Assembly (NCBI RefSeq): GCF_003688415.1
Contig: NZ_REFJ01000004.1
Coordinates: 124,001 to 188,000, forward strand
Reading direction: 5' to 3'
Source: Umboniibacter marinipuniceus
GTDB lineage: Bacteria > Pseudomonadota > Gammaproteobacteria > Pseudomonadales > DSM-25080
Length of the DNA stretch: 64,000 nucleotides
The first letter of the stretch is position 1. Each line of letters begins with the position of its first letter. Position numbers and translations under genes: made by a program. Shown here one piece after another: positions 19,851 through 30,852 of the stretch. Below the pieces are notes generated by a model, which had not been told where the DNA came from, did not search any database, and saw nothing but the letters and a program-made list of their open reading frames with translations.

Positions 19851-21732
19851 TCTGTTCTTCCTTCGCTAACATTGTGGCAATCTGCTGCTGTAATACTTCG
19901 GCCGTCGCTTCCTCTGGTACCACTGGGCACCCAAACTCCACGCCTACACGAGAATACACGCGCTTGAACGGCTTGCGCATTGCCCGCCCCCATCGACGGG
20001 AGAAAAAACTCCCCCAGAGGCCGTGTAAGGCAGCCGGTATCACCGGCACGGGCACTTCTGCTAACACTCGTTCAAAGCCCGTTCGAAACGTCTGAAGCTC
20101 TCCCGTTTCACTGAGCTTCCCCTCCGGAAAGACCAGCACCAACTCACCGTCGCGTAGCGCTTGTTTAATTGCATCCATAGCTTCACGATAGCACTTCTCA
20201 TCTTCGTGGCGCGGCGAAATGGGTATGGCTCCCGCCCAACGAAGTATTGGTCTCAGCACTCGTATGTCATAGAAGGGCTTGTACATAACGAATCGCAAAG
20301 GTCTAACGCTAGCTGCGCCTAATAGCATCCAATCTATAAAGGTAACGTGATTTGCCAAGATTAATCCCGGTCCGGTCTCGGGTAGGTTTTCTCTCCCTGC
20401 AACGCGTAGCCGGTAGCTTAATTGTGCCACCAGCCACATCAGCATACGGATAAAGTAGGCAGGAACGGCTTTCACAATCACCGCTAACACCACCAGATTA
20501 CCCAGTGCTGTGAGCAATAGCAGCGTGGAGAGCGACCACTCCAGAATCACCAAGACAACAATACTAAACAGCGCTGCGACAACCATGAAGAGCGCGTTCA
20601 TCACGCTATTAATAGCCATGGTGCGCCCGCGCATATCGCTGCTGGTCTTCGCCTGAATAAGCGCCATAAGTGGCACAATGTACAACCCACCGAATACGCC
20701 TATTAAGACAACGTGAAGGCCCACCCAAATTCCACTTCCAGAACTGAAAAACGACAGCGCACTCACCAACTCCACCCCGCCAGCAGCGGGAGCGAAGGCG
20801 AACAAACTACCAAAAACTGCCATCCCTATGGCACCCAACGGCACTAAGCCAATCTCCAAACGTCCTGCCGACAATCTTTCACACAGCAGTGAACCCGCGC
20901 CAATGCCTACCGAAAAAATGGCTAATAAAACACTGACAACGGTGGCATCACCACCGAGAACCGACTTACTGAAGCTTGGCAATTGCGTAAGCACTACCGT
21001 TCCGAGAAACCAAAACCAAGACACCGCCATAATGGCGAGTAACACCCCCGGTGTCTTACGAATTTCCTTAACGGCTAATTGGCCCATGCGCCAGATATTC
21101 CAGTCAACCTTCGCCGTGGTATCTTGACTTGGTGGCGCGGGCGGAACATAACAGGCGAAGACATAACCCAATATCGCTACGCAGACAATCAAGCCACATA
21201 ACCAATACAGAAGCAGTTGACTACTCGCGAAAATGCCACCAACTAAGGTTCCCACGAGAATAGCGACAAAGGTCCCTAGTTGAACCAGCGCATTACCGCC
21301 CACGAGTTCGTGCATGGCTAGGTGCTGTGGTAGCAGTGAATACTTGGCCGGCGCAAAGAAGGCACTTTGTAGACCGAAACCGAACAATACCGCCAACATT
21401 AATTTAACGTCGCCGCTCAATAGGGCTGGCACGGCGGCGAATGCGAGTAAACATTCCGTCAATTTGAGGCGTTTAATGATGAGTTGTTTATCAACGGTAT
21501 CGGCAATGTTTCCAGCCACCAACGCAAAGAGAAAGAAAGGAAGAATAAACAGGCCAGCTGCCAGGTTATTTATAAGGCCAATTTCCTGCTCACTGCGCGC
21601 GGCACCAAACGCTACGATTATCAGCAGGGCGTTCTTAAATAGATTGTCGTTAAACGCACCGAGAAACTGGGCCACAAAATACGGACCAAATCGTTTTTCT
21701 CGTAACAACTGAAGGGATGACGAAGTCTTCAC
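19840..21732 (-). CDS. LplT-type MFS transporter fused to PlsC-type acyltransferase
   Basis: Fusion protein of 630 residues. Residues 1 to about 420 are an MFS transporter with LplT-like features (FNDNLFKNALLI, FAPAKYSLLPQ, RGRTMAINSVMNALFMV). Residues from about 435 to the end are a lysophospholipid acyltransferase with NHVTFID (HX4D), VFPEGKLS (acceptor-binding EG motif) and VPVIPAALHG. The known Aas/LplT system imports lysophospholipids and re-acylates them; this protein appears to combine import and acylation but lacks the acyl-ACP synthetase domain of some fusions. Start is GTG with GAGG 7 bp upstream. tadA overlaps its 3' end. Confidence 0.87.
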   Translation of the reverse strand: MKTSSSLQLLREKRFGPYFVAQFLGAFNDNLFKNALLIIVAFGAARSEQEIGLINNLAAGLFILPFFLFALVAGNIADTVDKQLIIKRLKLTECLLAFAAVPALLSGDVKLMLAVLFGFGLQSAFFAPAKYSLLPQHLAMHELVGGNALVQLGTFVAILVGTLVGGIFASSQLLLYWLCGLIVCVAILGYVFACYVPPAPPSQDTTAKVDWNIWRMGQLAVKEIRKTPGVLLAIMAVSWFWFLGTVVLTQLPSFSKSVLGGDATVVSVLLAIFSVGIGAGSLLCERLSAGRLEIGLVPLGAIGMAVFGSLFAFAPAAGGVELVSALSFFSSGSGIWVGLHVVLIGVFGGLYIVPLMALIQAKTSSDMRGRTMAINSVMNALFMVVAALFSIVVLVILEWSLSTLLLLTALGNLVVLAVIVKAVPAYFIRMLMWLVAQLSYRLRVAGRENLPETGPGLILANHVTFIDWMLLGAASVRPLRFVMYKPFYDIRVLRPILRWAGAIPISPRHEDEKCYREAMDAIKQALRDGELVLVFPEGKLSETGELQTFRTGFERVLAEVPVPVIPAALHGLWGSFFSRRWGRAMRKPFKRVYSRVGVEFGCPVVPEEATAEVLQQQIATMLAKEEQIER

Positions 21733-21805
21733 TTTCTATCCTCTTAACTTGGCTTTTATTGGTGAAACGCTGGGAATCACCCACGACTTTCTCTATTCTA
21801 GCCTT

Positions 21806-22111
21806 ATGATCACGCTTAAAAAATATCCCAATAGACGAATCTATGATACGTCAATTAGTCGCTACATCACACTTGATGATGTCCGAGATATGATTTCCTC
21901 CAGTGAAGCATTCACTGTTGTGGATTCTAGAACGGGGGTGGACCTCACGCGTACTACTCTACTGCAAATTCTCTTCGACATCGAAAGTGAAAAGCAATTT
22001 GCGCTGCTTTCCCAGCAGGCGCTCGCCTCGCTTATTCGCCTCCACAGCTCCCCGGATAAAGCAAAATTCGCACCGGTAATTGATCAACTGCTGAATATCT
22101 CTGATGTGTAA
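21806..22111 (+). CDS. PhaR-like polyhydroxyalkanoate synthesis regulator (short)
   Basis: DNA-binding regulator of the PHB/PHA accumulation family. The protein begins MITLKKYPNRRIYDT, the signature of the PhaR N-terminal DNA-binding domain, and continues with YITLDDVRDMI and a second conserved block (TLLQILFDIES). An upstream TTG extension to 21749 lacks homology and is rejected. At 101 residues it keeps only the DNA-binding part plus a short second domain; many PhaR proteins are 150-190 residues. No phaC, phasin or depolymerase gene is in the window, so its targets are elsewhere. Confidence 0.85.
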   Translation: MITLKKYPNRRIYDTSISRYITLDDVRDMISSSEAFTVVDSRTGVDLTRTTLLQILFDIESEKQFALLSQQALASLIRLHSSPDKAKFAPVIDQLLNISDV

Positions 22112-22301
22112 CTCAGCGCTCTGATCAAACCAATATCGCTTTCAAGCCACATGCGAATTCACTTTAAACGGTCAGTGATGAGGGTTGATGAGCAGCGCTT
22201 ATATGAAATACTGAAAAGGCAAAAACGAGCGTATTCTCATCAAGAATACTTCGGCGTATAATCACGCCAAAGGCCAAGCAACCAAATTAGTTGAGTAAAT
22301 T

Positions 22302-23213
22302 ATGAGTACCCTGAACCGCTATCAACCTTCGTTTTCGCTGCTGCGCGGACTGATTGCCGTAACCATCATGATTACCAATACGCTCATATGCTTCTTACCG
22401 CTTGTCCTGGTCAGTGCCTTGCGCGTATTACCAATGCGAAGCTGGCAGACCTTGTGCACCCGCCTAGCATGCTCTATAGCTACCTTCTGGATCAGTGTGA
22501 ATAGCTGGGCCCTCAGCATCACTGAAGCAGACCACTGGAACGTGGACGTGCCGGAGAACTTATCCCCCGATAAGTGGTACTTCGTTACGGCCAACCATCA
22601 AAGTTGGGCCGATATTCTCATCGCCCAGCGGATTCTCAACCGTAAAGTTCCCATGTTGAAGTTCTTTCTCAAGCGCGAATTATTCTGGGTACCCGTTCTG
22701 GGAATTTGTTGGTGGGCGTTAGACTTTCCCTTTATGCGCCGCTACAGCCGCGAATACCTCGCCAAACATCCGCACAAGCAAGGTAAAGATTTGGCTGAGA
22801 CACGCAAAGCATGCGAAAAGTTTCAATACACACCCACCGCCGTCTTCAATTTTATGGAAGGCACTCGCTTTACTGAGCAAAAATACCAACTAAAACAAAG
22901 TCAGTTTCAACATTTACTTCCGCCAAAAGCTGGCGGTGCCGGCTTCGTTTTAGGCGCCATGGGAAACACTCTGGATACACTGCTCGACATCAGCATCCAC
23001 TACCCACACGGCAGACCCACCTTCTGGGATTTCCTCTGTGGAAAAGCTGGCGCGGTTGAAGTATCTGTCCGAAGTGTAAGCATCCCAGACCATGTTCGCG
23101 GTGGTGATTATCAGAACGACGCCCGCTACAAAGGCGATGTTCAGGAGTGGGTGAATAACGTGTGGCACGAGAAAGACCAGCTCCTCACCACACTTAAAAC
23201 ATCGAAAGACTAA
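22302..23213 (+). CDS. Acyltransferase of the YihG/PlsC2 type
   Basis: Putative 1-acylglycerol-3-phosphate acyltransferase of 303 residues. It has an N-terminal hydrophobic anchor (about 20-60), the catalytic NHQSWAD (HX4D), the conserved segment KRELFWVPVLGICWWALDFPFMRRYSR, and the acceptor motif FMEGTRFT, followed by LLPPKAGGAGF. These match the inner-membrane YihG/PlsC2 group, which makes phosphatidic acid with particular acyl chains. It stands alone. The reading frame downstream of its stop runs through an in-frame PAKLK repeat (23253-23373). Confidence 0.88.
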   Translation: MSTLNRYQPSFSLLRGLIAVTIMITNTLICFLPLVLVSALRVLPMRSWQTLCTRLACSIATFWISVNSWALSITEADHWNVDVPENLSPDKWYFVTANHQSWADILIAQRILNRKVPMLKFFLKRELFWVPVLGICWWALDFPFMRRYSREYLAKHPHKQGKDLAETRKACEKFQYTPTAVFNFMEGTRFTEQKYQLKQSQFQHLLPPKAGGAGFVLGAMGNTLDTLLDISIHYPHGRPTFWDFLCGKAGAVEVSVRSVSIPDHVRGGDYQNDARYKGDVQEWVNNVWHEKDQLLTTLKTSKD

Positions 23214-23252
23214 CTCTATTAGAAGGCACATCCACTGGCGGCCAAAAAAGCC

Positions 23253-23373
23253 CCAGCAAAGCTAAAACCAGCAAGGCTAAAACCAGCGAAGCTAAAACCA
23301 GCGAAGCTAAAACCAGCGAAGCTAAAACCAGCGAAGCTAAAACCCAGAGAGGTAACCCCCAGCGAGACTAAAA
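23253..23373. repeat. 15-bp minisatellite, about 8 units (six near-identical)
   Basis: The unit CCAGCGAAGCTAAAA is repeated head to tail: units at 23253, 23268, 23283, 23298, 23313 and 23328 differ by at most two bases. A degraded unit lies at 23343 and another recognisable one at 23359. Each unit encodes Pro-Ala-Lys-Leu-Lys (one has Arg), in the same frame as the preceding acyltransferase but after its stop and a second stop. No start codon is available, so it is not called as a gene. Confidence 0.95.
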
Positions 23374-23401
23374 CCAAGCCGCCGCTATACGCTCTCGAAC
23401 G

Positions 23402-25882
23402 TTACTCCACCGCGAGTTCAATGGATAGAATTAATTCCACCTCAGTGGTTGGCGCGGAGGTTCTAACGGGGTTAATGACCTGAATTCGCCCCTCATCTAA
23501 CTGTGTCTCATCCACCAGGTAGCTAACAATCCTCTGAGCTCTCTCATCAGCAAGCGACTCAAGGCGCTCCTGCTCACGCTCAGCGAGAGGTTGGGGCTGA
23601 TCCGTGTCTAAACTATTATGCGCGGTTGGCGTGATTCGCAGTACTAGGTCTGGCTTACTTAACAGCGCTTCAACTAGGTGATCAAGCTTGAGTTTCTCGG
23701 ACGCCCTGAGCTCGTAACTGTTAGGGCTAAATAGGACGACATTTAAATCATCTTGCCCCACCAAACTACCTAACAGCGTGAAGGGGGACGTCGCCGCGTT
23801 GATAATCGCTTGGGTCATCACTTCAGCAACCACACTGCCTACAGAGAAGCTGGGATCATCCAAGTTACCGCGAATGGGGAGCGATAGCTCAATGTCGCCG
23901 TTTGAATCACTGAGCATGGCCGTGGCAAGTGGCAGCGGAAGGGTGTTCTCATCACGAATAGCTCGCCCGAGCTCAAAACTACGCACCTTAAGCTCGTTGT
24001 CAACGGCCAAAGCCGAATCACTGATGGTGTAGCGCCCGTCAAGGTTGAAGGTTCCCCGCTGCACTTCATAACCACTTAGCGCGGCAATATAGCCGGAGAT
24101 ATTCGCCATTGGTAGATCCGCTATACGATACGTAGCCACCGTATTGTCATCCTGGGTGGCGCCATCAAATTCCAAGATTCCAGCTCGGCCGAAGTTCATC
24201 CTAGCAATGGCAGATTCAGGGCGCTTCACCGAACTCACGCCGTTCACCTGAATATGATCCAGACCAATCGTCATATCGAAGGGTGAGGTCAAGGAGTCAT
24301 CACTAAAACGAAACTGCCCATTCTCGACTCGAGCCACCTGCACTGCCAAGCCGAACTGAGCGCCCACTTCCTCGACTTTTTTACCTTCCTCAATAAGCGT
24401 CTCTTCACTTACACGAGCCAGCGACAAGAGACTGAATTCGCCATCGGAATTAATAGACAGCGTCAACTCAGAGTCTATTAGCGCCGCCTCTTCCGCACGA
24501 ACCATCATGTTCCCGAGGTTAAAGTCCAGTCCGATAACTTGTAGGCTTTCGTGACCAGCAATGAAACTGCCATCGCGTCGATCGATGAGCCGTAGGTTAT
24601 CAACAGAAACGTCGCCTAGGTACTCCACCGTTGGACTGCCCTCACCGACCATATTGGCGTTGAGGTGCCCATTCAATGTAATCGAGCCCTGCTCGATGTC
24701 AGCCCAAGTAACACTATCTAAATAGGGCTGAAACTGGCTGAGCTCTAGTTGACTAATAGTGATATTGGCATCTGAGACCAGTGGGATTAATTGCAGTTTC
24801 CCGTCAATCGTAATGGACGATTCTCCACCCAAGCTAGCTTGAAAGTTAACGTCCGCCTCTTGAAATGGTTTGGTCTCAAAATTCTCCAGTGATATATCGA
24901 TGGGGCCCAACTGGTAGTTGGCCTCGCGTTCTAATGACAAGTCCCAGAAATTAAGCTGATAGTTGTTGATTGCCACCTGATGAAGCGCAACTATCCATCC
25001 TTCGCTAGTATTATCTGACACTACTGAATCCTTGGGACTAGCCGCCATACCTTGGTCTTCTTCCGAAGTTTGGTCAGCTATTGGCGAATCCGTCGCGTCA
25101 GAGCTTGATGAAGCAGACTGATCCACGAGGGTCACCTCGGTTGCCGTCTCGATTTTACTATTGTCTTGGTTTGCAACAGGAATCACCGAGCCCAATAAGC
25201 GATTGACGTTCACATCCCCATTTTCGGACACCCATCCGTTTGCCACCAGCGAGGACGAACGAATACTATCAATATCTACACGCTCTAGTATTGGGTCCAC
25301 CATCAGACCATCAATCTCCAACCGCTCAATCACCACCAGTTCCTCCGCCGGAGGGTTGGGATGTTGTTGGTCACTAAACCCTAAACTTGCCCGCTGAAGT
25401 TGAAACGAGAGCAGTGAAAACCGCCAAGGTTCACTATCTTCCTTAGATGGTTCAACTTCTTCAGTGGTAGACGACTGTAGCGCTAACTTCTCATTAACTA
25501 GCGTTAACTGGCGTTGCAGGTTCGAATCACCGTCGGCGGTTTCAACATTAACGTCTAGCTCCGTGATCGAAACCGATTCGAGCTGCACTTCGCCACGAAA
25601 TAACGCCGCAAGGTTGACATCAACAGCTAAATTGCCAATTTGGGCCAGCACTTGGTCACGATCGTCGCGCAGCTCAATTTCATCGAGGGTTATGGCGGCT
25701 TGATGCCAAGTGATATCGGGAGTTGCCATGCTTAGGTTTAAGCCATAACTTGGCGCAATTCGCTGAGTGACGATGTGTTTGAGGGCAGTTGGCGTTGCAA
25801 CAAGCAAAATGATGACTAAAAGCAGTACCGAAACAAGCACCTTGAACCAACGTGAATTTACCAATCGAGCATCCTTCGCCAT
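23402..25882 (-). CDS. DUF748 (AsmA-like) envelope protein
   Basis: Large envelope protein of 826 residues with a single N-terminal membrane anchor (about 13-32), then a long periplasmic region rich in beta-strand repeats. Segments such as VDVNLAALFRGEVQLESVSI, ISLENFETKPFQ and RPESAIARMNFGRAGILEFDG are characteristic of DUF748/AsmA-like proteins, which are related to lipid-transfer bridge proteins. A Ser/Asp/Glu-rich low-complexity insert lies about residues 245-290. The C-terminus (LRITPTAHNS to REQERLESLADERAQRI) resembles an OmpA-type domain. No direct function is established for DUF748. Confidence 0.82.
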   Translation of the reverse strand: MAKDARLVNSRWFKVLVSVLLLVIILLVATPTALKHIVTQRIAPSYGLNLSMATPDITWHQAAITLDEIELRDDRDQVLAQIGNLAVDVNLAALFRGEVQLESVSITELDVNVETADGDSNLQRQLTLVNEKLALQSSTTEEVEPSKEDSEPWRFSLLSFQLQRASLGFSDQQHPNPPAEELVVIERLEIDGLMVDPILERVDIDSIRSSSLVANGWVSENGDVNVNRLLGSVIPVANQDNSKIETATEVTLVDQSASSSSDATDSPIADQTSEEDQGMAASPKDSVVSDNTSEGWIVALHQVAINNYQLNFWDLSLEREANYQLGPIDISLENFETKPFQEADVNFQASLGGESSITIDGKLQLIPLVSDANITISQLELSQFQPYLDSVTWADIEQGSITLNGHLNANMVGEGSPTVEYLGDVSVDNLRLIDRRDGSFIAGHESLQVIGLDFNLGNMMVRAEEAALIDSELTLSINSDGEFSLLSLARVSEETLIEEGKKVEEVGAQFGLAVQVARVENGQFRFSDDSLTSPFDMTIGLDHIQVNGVSSVKRPESAIARMNFGRAGILEFDGATQDDNTVATYRIADLPMANISGYIAALSGYEVQRGTFNLDGRYTISDSALAVDNELKVRSFELGRAIRDENTLPLPLATAMLSDSNGDIELSLPIRGNLDDPSFSVGSVVAEVMTQAIINAATSPFTLLGSLVGQDDLNVVLFSPNSYELRASEKLKLDHLVEALLSKPDLVLRITPTAHNSLDTDQPQPLAEREQERLESLADERAQRIVSYLVDETQLDEGRIQVINPVRTSAPTTEVELILSIELAVE

Positions 25883-25961
25883 ACCTTTACCTTATTGTTA
25901 TCCCTTAATTTAGTATACGTAACTCTGGAATGATTTCCGAAGAATCGATAGAAAATAGTAC

Positions 25962-25996
25962 AAAAAAAGCCCAACGCTCGTTAGGGCGATGGGCTT
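25962..25996 (-). terminator. Rho-independent terminator after guaA
   Basis: On the minus strand AAGCCCA and TGGGCTT form the outer stem with an inner CGC/GCG pairing, followed by seven T. It lies about 30 bp after the guaA stop. Confidence 0.88.
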
Positions 25997-26024
25997 CAGC
26001 TGATTGGCGCTAATTAGGGAGTAA

Positions 26025-27599
26025 TCATTCCCACTCAATCGTCGCCGGCGGTTTACCGGAAACATCGTAAACAACCCGCGAAACGCCACTAATTTCGTTA
26101 ATGATTCGGTTGGATACATGCCCTAGCAATTCATAGGGCAAGTGAGCCCAATGCGCTGTCATAAAGTCCACGGTCTGCACAGCGCGGAGTGAGATCACCC
26201 ACTCGTAGCGACGACCGTCACCCACAACACCTACTGATTTCACCGGTAGGAATACCGCAAACGCTTGGCTAGTTTCGTGGTACCAACCAGCGTTGTGTAG
26301 TTCTTCAATAAAGATGGCATCGGCTTCGCGAAGGATGTCGGCGTATTCACGCTTTACTTCGCCCAGAATACGAACACCAAGACCAGGGCCTGGGAATGGA
26401 TGGCGATACACCATGTCGTAGGGTAATCCCAGCTCTAAACCAATTTTACGCACTTCGTCTTTAAACAGCTCGCGCAGTGGTTCAACTAATTCAAAAGCCA
26501 TATCCTCAGGAAGACCACCCACGTTGTGGTGCGACTTAATGACGTGTGCTTTACCGTGCTTTGAAGCGGCTGACTCAATGACATCGGGATAGATGGTACC
26601 CTGCGCAAGGAAATCGATCCCCTTCAGAGCCGTCGCCTCTTCGTCGAATACATCAATAAAGGTATTGCCAATGATCTTTCGCTTAGCTTCCGGATCACTA
26701 ACCCCTGCCAACCGATCGAGGAATAGATCTTCGCGGTCCGAGCGAATCACTCGGATTCCCATATTCTGAGCGAACATATGCATCACTTGGTCACCTTCGT
26801 TCTTACGAAGCAAACCGTTGTCCACAAAGACACAGACCAATTTATCGCCGATGGCTTTATGCAGTAGCGCCGCCACCACTGACGAATCAACACCGCCCGA
26901 TAACCCAAGAAGCACTTGTTTATCGCCAACCTGCTCACGAACGGTCGCAACCAAATCATTGACGATATTACCGGGTGTCCATAGCGTTTCACAGCCACAG
27001 ATATCAACCACGAAACGGCGAAGAATTCGCTCACCTTGAAGCGTATGCGTCACTTCGGGGTGGAACTGCACACCGTATAGCTTCTTGTCTTCATTCGCCA
27101 TACCAGCAATAGGACACGAAGGGGTTGAAGCCGTCACCACAAAACCCTCTGGAAGCGTAGTGACCTTATCACCATGGCTCATCCAGACATCAATCTGCTG
27201 ACCCACTTCGTCGTCGTGATCAACAATACCCGCTAACAACGTGCCAGCGGTCTCAAGCTTAACGCGAGCAAAGCCGAATTCACTTTCGTCGGAACCCGTT
27301 ACCTTTCCACCCCACTGTTCAGCCATGGTCTGCATGCCGTAACAGATGCCAAGCACTGGCAGGCCTGAGTCAAATACATAATCCGAAGCTCGAGGAGAGT
27401 CCTGCTCCGTAACACTCTCCGGCCCGCCCGAAAGAATGATACCCGTAGGGTTGAATTCTTTAATATGCTCTGCGGCTAAATCCCAAGGTAGAATCTCGCA
27501 GAAGACCCCAATCTCTCGAACACGACGAGCAATGAGCTGTGTGTACTGCGAACCGAAATCGAGAATAAGAATACGATGTTGATGAATATCTTGCGTCAT
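26025..27599 (-). CDS. guaA: GMP synthase (glutamine-hydrolysing)
   Basis: Converts XMP, ATP and glutamine to GMP. The 524 residues contain the class I glutamine amidotransferase domain with the nucleophile Cys in LGICYGMQ and the His/Glu in FHPEVTH. The ATP-pyrophosphatase domain has the P-loop [10 protein letters not shown]. The C-terminal dimerisation domain ends [19 protein letters not shown]. It follows guaB by 122 bp, with a large inverted repeat between them, and is followed by a terminator. Confidence 0.98.
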   Translation of the reverse strand: MTQDIHQHRILILDFGSQYTQLIARRVREIGVFCEILPWDLAAEHIKEFNPTGIILSGGPESVTEQDSPRASDYVFDSGLPVLGICYGMQTMAEQWGGKVTGSDESEFGFARVKLETAGTLLAGIVDHDDEVGQQIDVWMSHGDKVTTLPEGFVVTASTPSCPIAGMANEDKKLYGVQFHPEVTHTLQGERILRRFVVDICGCETLWTPGNIVNDLVATVREQVGDKQVLLGLSGGVDSSVVAALLHKAIGDKLVCVFVDNGLLRKNEGDQVMHMFAQNMGIRVIRSDREDLFLDRLAGVSDPEAKRKIIGNTFIDVFDEEATALKGIDFLAQGTIYPDVIESAASKHGKAHVIKSHHNVGGLPEDMAFELVEPLRELFKDEVRKIGLELGLPYDMVYRHPFPGPGLGVRILGEVKREYADILREADAIFIEELHNAGWYHETSQAFAVFLPVKSVGVVGDGRRYEWVISLRAVQTVDFMTAHWAHLPYELLGHVSNRIINEISGVSRVVYDVSGKPPATIEWE

Positions 27600-27659
27600 A
27601 GCTATTTCACTTTGTTGGCCGAATCAAAGAATCGGCGAAAATGGTTCTGCAAAATGCAA

Positions 27660-27698
27660 AGAACCGAGTAACTAGCCTAGGCCCACTTACTCGGTTCT
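27660..27698. repeat. 12-bp inverted repeat between guaB and guaA
   Basis: AGAACCGAGTAA (27660-27671) and TTACTCGGTTCT (27687-27698) are perfect complements around a 15-nt loop. No T run follows in either direction, so it is not a canonical intrinsic terminator. It may act on mRNA stability or on the guaB/guaA ratio; that is inference. Confidence 0.75.
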
Positions 27699-27721
27699 GC
27701 ATGGCCATTACTTCCCAAACG

Positions 27722-29227
<1,506 letters not shown>

Positions 29228-29290
29228 CTAGTGTTAAAGTATCCATTGATGACTTTAGCTAGCTGCCCGAGAATATATAAGCCATAAATT

Positions 29291-30754
29291 ATGCACAACT
29301 TACCCCCCTCAGAGCAAAGGCAAATATTCACGGTCGCCCAGCTCAATAACTTCGCCAAACAAACGCTAGAAGCCAATCTACCTACGATGTGGGTAGAAGG
29401 CGAGTTATCGAATGTAACTATTGCCGCGTCGGGTCATTGGTATTTCACCCTGAAGGATGCACGCGCCCAAGTTCGCTGCGCCATGTTTAAGGGGCGTAAT
29501 CTGCGCGTTCAACTTCGCCCCACCAATGGCCAAAAGGTGTTGGTATGCGGAAGGGTGAGCCTCTACGAGGGCCGGGGTGACTACCAGCTTTTAGTAGACC
29601 ATATGGAAGACGCCGGACTTGGCGCGCTGCAGCGCCAGCTGGATGAATTAAAAGCGAAGCTCCAAAACGAGGGGCTATTTAATCCTGAATTCAAGCAACC
29701 TATTCCCACTCAGCCGAAACATATTGGCGTCATCACCTCGCCAAAGGGAGCCGCTATTCACGACATCCTCAAGGTTCTTAAAGCCCGCTGCCCAGCTATT
29801 CCTGTCACCATTATTCCAACGGTGGTTCAGGGCAGTGAAGCGCCTGCCGCGATTGTGGACGCCATTGCTAAAGCGGAGCGTAGCGGCCTATTTGACGTGT
29901 TGATCGTCGGCCGCGGCGGCGGCTCACTGGAAGATCTCTGGGCGTTTAATGATGAGCGCGTTGCGCGGGCAATTTTTTCAGCGGAAACACCCATCATTGC
30001 GGCAGTAGGTCATGAATCAGACGTTTCAATTGCTGACCTGGTTGCCGATTTGCGCGCCGCAACGCCGTCACAGGCAGCTGAGCTTGCCAGCCCGGATCAA
30101 GGCCATTGGTTCAGACAGATACAGCAGCTATCGCAACGCTTGCACATTGCGCTAGTTCGAATTGGTAAGCAAAACAAACAGCAATTTCGACAGCTCGAGC
30201 AGCGCTTACGGTCACCCGAACGCCTACTCCAACAATTTGCCCAAACCGTTGACACCCTTGACTATCGACTTCAGCAGCAACTCAGAGTAAAACTGAGCGA
30301 GTCACAACAACGCTTAAACCTGTTAAAGCAGCGCTTGCGTCATCCCGGCGAACGCCTAACCAACCAGCGTACCACCATTGAAGCACTTGAACGCCGACTC
30401 ATTCGCGCTCAACAAACCTTGATCAATACCAAGACTCAGAGTCTGCGAACACTGCCACTGTCAAATAGCTTACTGGTGAGTAACCTAAACAACAGCCACC
30501 GTCGCGCCGATCAAGCACAGCAATCGCTTATTCAAAACGCGCAGCACCTGCTGCAGAAAAAGCGTGATCGCTGGACCCTTCTTGGCTCAACGCTGAACTC
30601 CGTTTCCCCGCTTGCGACGCTAGAGCGCGGCTACAGCGTGGTCCTGAGCGAAGACGGTAAAGTCATCACCGCAGCAGCTGAGCTCAACAGCGGTGATGAG
30701 GTTGAGCTGCGCTTTCACAACGGTAGGCGGAGCGCGATAATCGCTGATGAGTAA
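29291..30754 (+). CDS. xseA: Exodeoxyribonuclease VII large subunit
   Basis: Catalytic subunit of ExoVII, which degrades single-stranded DNA to oligonucleotides with XseB. The 487 residues comprise an N-terminal OB fold (MWVEGELSNVTIAASGHWYFTLKD), the catalytic core with ITSPKGAAIHDIL, GRGGGSLEDLWAFNDE and PIIAAVGHESDVSIADLVADLRAATPS-type motifs, a long coiled-coil region (about 270-440) and a C-terminal LERGYSVVL tail. It is divergent from guaB. xseB is not in the window. Confidence 0.97.
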   Translation: MHNLPPSEQRQIFTVAQLNNFAKQTLEANLPTMWVEGELSNVTIAASGHWYFTLKDARAQVRCAMFKGRNLRVQLRPTNGQKVLVCGRVSLYEGRGDYQLLVDHMEDAGLGALQRQLDELKAKLQNEGLFNPEFKQPIPTQPKHIGVITSPKGAAIHDILKVLKARCPAIPVTIIPTVVQGSEAPAAIVDAIAKAERSGLFDVLIVGRGGGSLEDLWAFNDERVARAIFSAETPIIAAVGHESDVSIADLVADLRAATPSQAAELASPDQGHWFRQIQQLSQRLHIALVRIGKQNKQQFRQLEQRLRSPERLLQQFAQTVDTLDYRLQQQLRVKLSESQQRLNLLKQRLRHPGERLTNQRTTIEALERRLIRAQQTLINTKTQSLRTLPLSNSLLVSNLNNSHRRADQAQQSLIQNAQHLLQKKRDRWTLLGSTLNSVSPLATLERGYSVVLSEDGKVITAAAELNSGDEVELRFHNGRRSAIIADE

Positions 30755-30852
30755 CCCCCCTTTTATACCTATCGTCTCATCTAAGTAGCGCTTTTCATCG
30801 CTTTTAATTACTATGTTGGCGCGATAATTATAAATCCCAAAAGGACGACAAC

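Noticed and set aside
23240-23380. CRISPR-like array
   Set aside because: Units are contiguous 15-bp tandem repeats without spacers, so this is a minisatellite.
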